Source of the DNA: Physcomitrium patens
Taxonomy: Eukaryota; Streptophyta; Bryopsida; Funariales; Funariaceae
Assembly: GCF_000002425.4 (NCBI RefSeq)
Contig: NC_037271.1
Location: forward strand, 4,746,007 to 4,810,006
Reading direction: 5' to 3'
Length of the DNA stretch: 64,000 nucleotides
Below the pieces are notes generated by a model. The model saw only the letters and a program-made list of their open reading frames with translations. It made no database searches and had not been told where the DNA came from. Every line of letters begins with the position of its first letter. The first letter of the stretch is position 1. Made by a program: the position numbers and the translations under genes. Positions 62,811 through 64,000 of the stretch are shown here, in pieces.

Positions 62811-63368
62811 TGTCATGGACATACGCATGTAAGCCAACAATTACATGTATAAATAGGTAGAAGTAAGTAAAAGTATGTAAAAATAAGTTAATTCTATAAT
62901 ATCTTCTATGGAAGCTTCCTAAGAGCTTTATAGATGCTGCTTTGACTTTATAGGTGTCTTTAATTGACTTTTTGGATTAGAAACGTGGTCAACAAGTTGG
63001 CCATATACCACACATGTTGTTAGCTTGAAGTTCAAGCTAACAATGTGGCCCATACATAGAAAAACTTGCCTTGTAAGTCAAGGCATGTGTCCTACAAAGT
63101 CAACACATATTGGAGGTCCTATAGAACATTGCCATATAGCCCCTAGTTAGATAGTATATATAGAGACAAGAGTGAAGCCCTCTTCACTCTTATCAACTCC
63201 TTTCTTGCTTCTACTCTAGTTTCAAGAGTCTTAAGTTTTCTTGTCTTTTGGCAATAAATCTTTCTAGTTTCTTTTAATATACATAGTTCTTTATTTCTAT
63301 TTTGTCACTCTTTTTTTGACACAAATTTCATTCGTTTATGCATCATCTTTTAGTTCATATCCTCGACA
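62811..63368 (+). repeat. Gypsy LTR in right arm (558 bp, plus)
   Basis: TGTCATGGACATACGCATG..TCCTCGACA with intact TG..CA ends, TATA block near 63150-63162, U3 inverted repeat with 12-bp stem (63018-63029/63031-63042) and stem-loop at about 63165-63193. It is preceded by the polypurine tract CTAGAAGGGGAGGTAA at 62795-62810. Confidence 0.93.
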
Positions 63369-64000
63369 ACCATCAATTATCAACAAGATGATTGAAAAAC
63401 CCTCTTGCCATTAGCAGAGTTTGCTTATAATAATATGATGTATTTTTCTATGCAACAAACACCTTTCTTTCCTAATTATGGTTACCATCCATGACTTGAT
63501 ATTTTTGACTTTTCAAAAGTTAATAATCCTATGGCAGAAGGTTTGAAAATTGTTTGTTAGAGCTACATGCAACAATGAAGGTGCAATTAAAGGAAGCTTA
63601 AGAACAACAAAAGATCAATGCAGATGCCTATCAAAAGGAACAACCGCAATTCAATGTAGGTGACAAGATATGGTTGTTTCATCGTAATATCAAGACTACT
63701 CGTCCTTGTGATAAGTTGGACTACTGCAGACTTAGATCTTTTCCTATTTGTAGACAAATCAATCCAATTATTTATTAATTACATCTATTGAAGGTAATGA
63801 AGATCCATCTGATCTTCAACATATCTCTTATTAAACCATACAAGACTATGAACATATCAAGAAGAAGATAAGCTCCACCTCCTCCTATAAAAGTGGACAA
63901 TAATGAAGAATTTGAAGTAGAAGAAGTTCTAAACTCAAAGAGGCACTGAAATAAATTAGAATATCTTATCCATTGGTACAGATATGATATTAATAAATGC
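63369..64000 (+). mobile_element. E4 interior mirrored at the right window edge
   Basis: Reverse complement of 53043-53674: end of integrase (FPNYGYHP near 63470), the segment before the chromodomain, and the chromodomain start FEVEEVL (63910-63930). It continues past the window. It is the neighbour sequence of the E5 insertion, so the inverted copy includes the flank as well as the element. Confidence 0.85.

Larger units (their letters stand above)
60463..64000 (+). repeat. Right arm of giant inverted repeat (mirror of 53043-56580)
   Basis: Every landmark p in this arm matches 117043-p in the left arm without any length difference: open frames 60805-61095, 61131-61514, 61950-62147, 62161-62382 (minus), 62342-62572 (minus) and 62422-62634 are the exact counterparts of left-arm frames with the same translations. 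The LTR at 62811-63368 mirrors 53675-54232. Near the inner edge a few transitions appear (for example in the RNase H block at 60530-60640). The outer limit is beyond the window. Confidence 0.95.

Noticed and set aside
1..64000. CRISPR array, bacterial operon or phage system
   Set aside because: No regularly spaced direct repeats with unique spacers and no prokaryotic gene organisation; spliced genes, LTR elements and a CCA-less tRNA gene show nuclear plant DNA.

Overview
The window is nuclear DNA of a land plant. It carries spliced genes with GT-AG introns, a seed-plant-like Upf1/Sen1 helicase, a late-embryogenesis-abundant (LEA) gene, a cytosolic-type tRNA-Ser and many decayed plant LTR retrotransposons. 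I cannot name the species. Very AT-rich retrotransposon tracts alternate with small islands of ordinary base composition that hold the genes.

Layout. 1-8.2 kb: old Ty3/gypsy chromovirus copies and AT-rich filler. 8.2-13.2 kb: an island whose only recognised gene is a minus-strand two-exon gene resembling the plant cadmium-induced protein AS8 family (12054-13041). 13.2-20.5 kb: AT-rich DNA and one complete but dead chromovirus (14588-20465) with two LTRs and a near-matching 5-bp target duplication. 20.5-26 kb: intergenic DNA running into the promoter of the main gene. 26079-33554: an eight-exon gene whose exons join in frame to 1509 codons plus stop, encoding an SF1 helicase with all signature motifs. 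33.6-37.2 kb: intergenic DNA with unidentified coding-like scraps. 37.2-45.5 kb: AT-rich retroelement debris, including a zinc-knuckle gag relic and a Ty1/copia relic split by a solo gypsy LTR. 45.5-50.1 kb: a GC-rich island with a two-exon LEA gene (minus strand, predicted mitochondrial), a G-box/ABRE cluster in its upstream region, a tRNA-Ser(GCU) gene and a 0.5-kb element bounded by 95-bp inverted repeats. 50.1-64 kb: AT-rich DNA ending in a nest of minus-strand gypsy copies. The outer part of this nest is mirrored as an inverted repeat with arms of at least 3.5 kb, running off the right edge of the window.

The genes do not form an operon or pathway. Each is an independent plant gene. The retrotransposons belong to one family: LTRs of about 470-560 bp, TG..CA ends, pol order protease-RT-RNase H-integrase-chromodomain. 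They are saturated with stops, and C-to-T/G-to-A change fits much of the damage, as expected for methylated, silenced DNA. I see no convincing new defence or metabolic system. The most unusual structures are the giant inverted repeat, the foldback element next to the tRNA gene, a conserved stem-loop just after the LTR TATA box, and a candidate cassette exon in the helicase gene.
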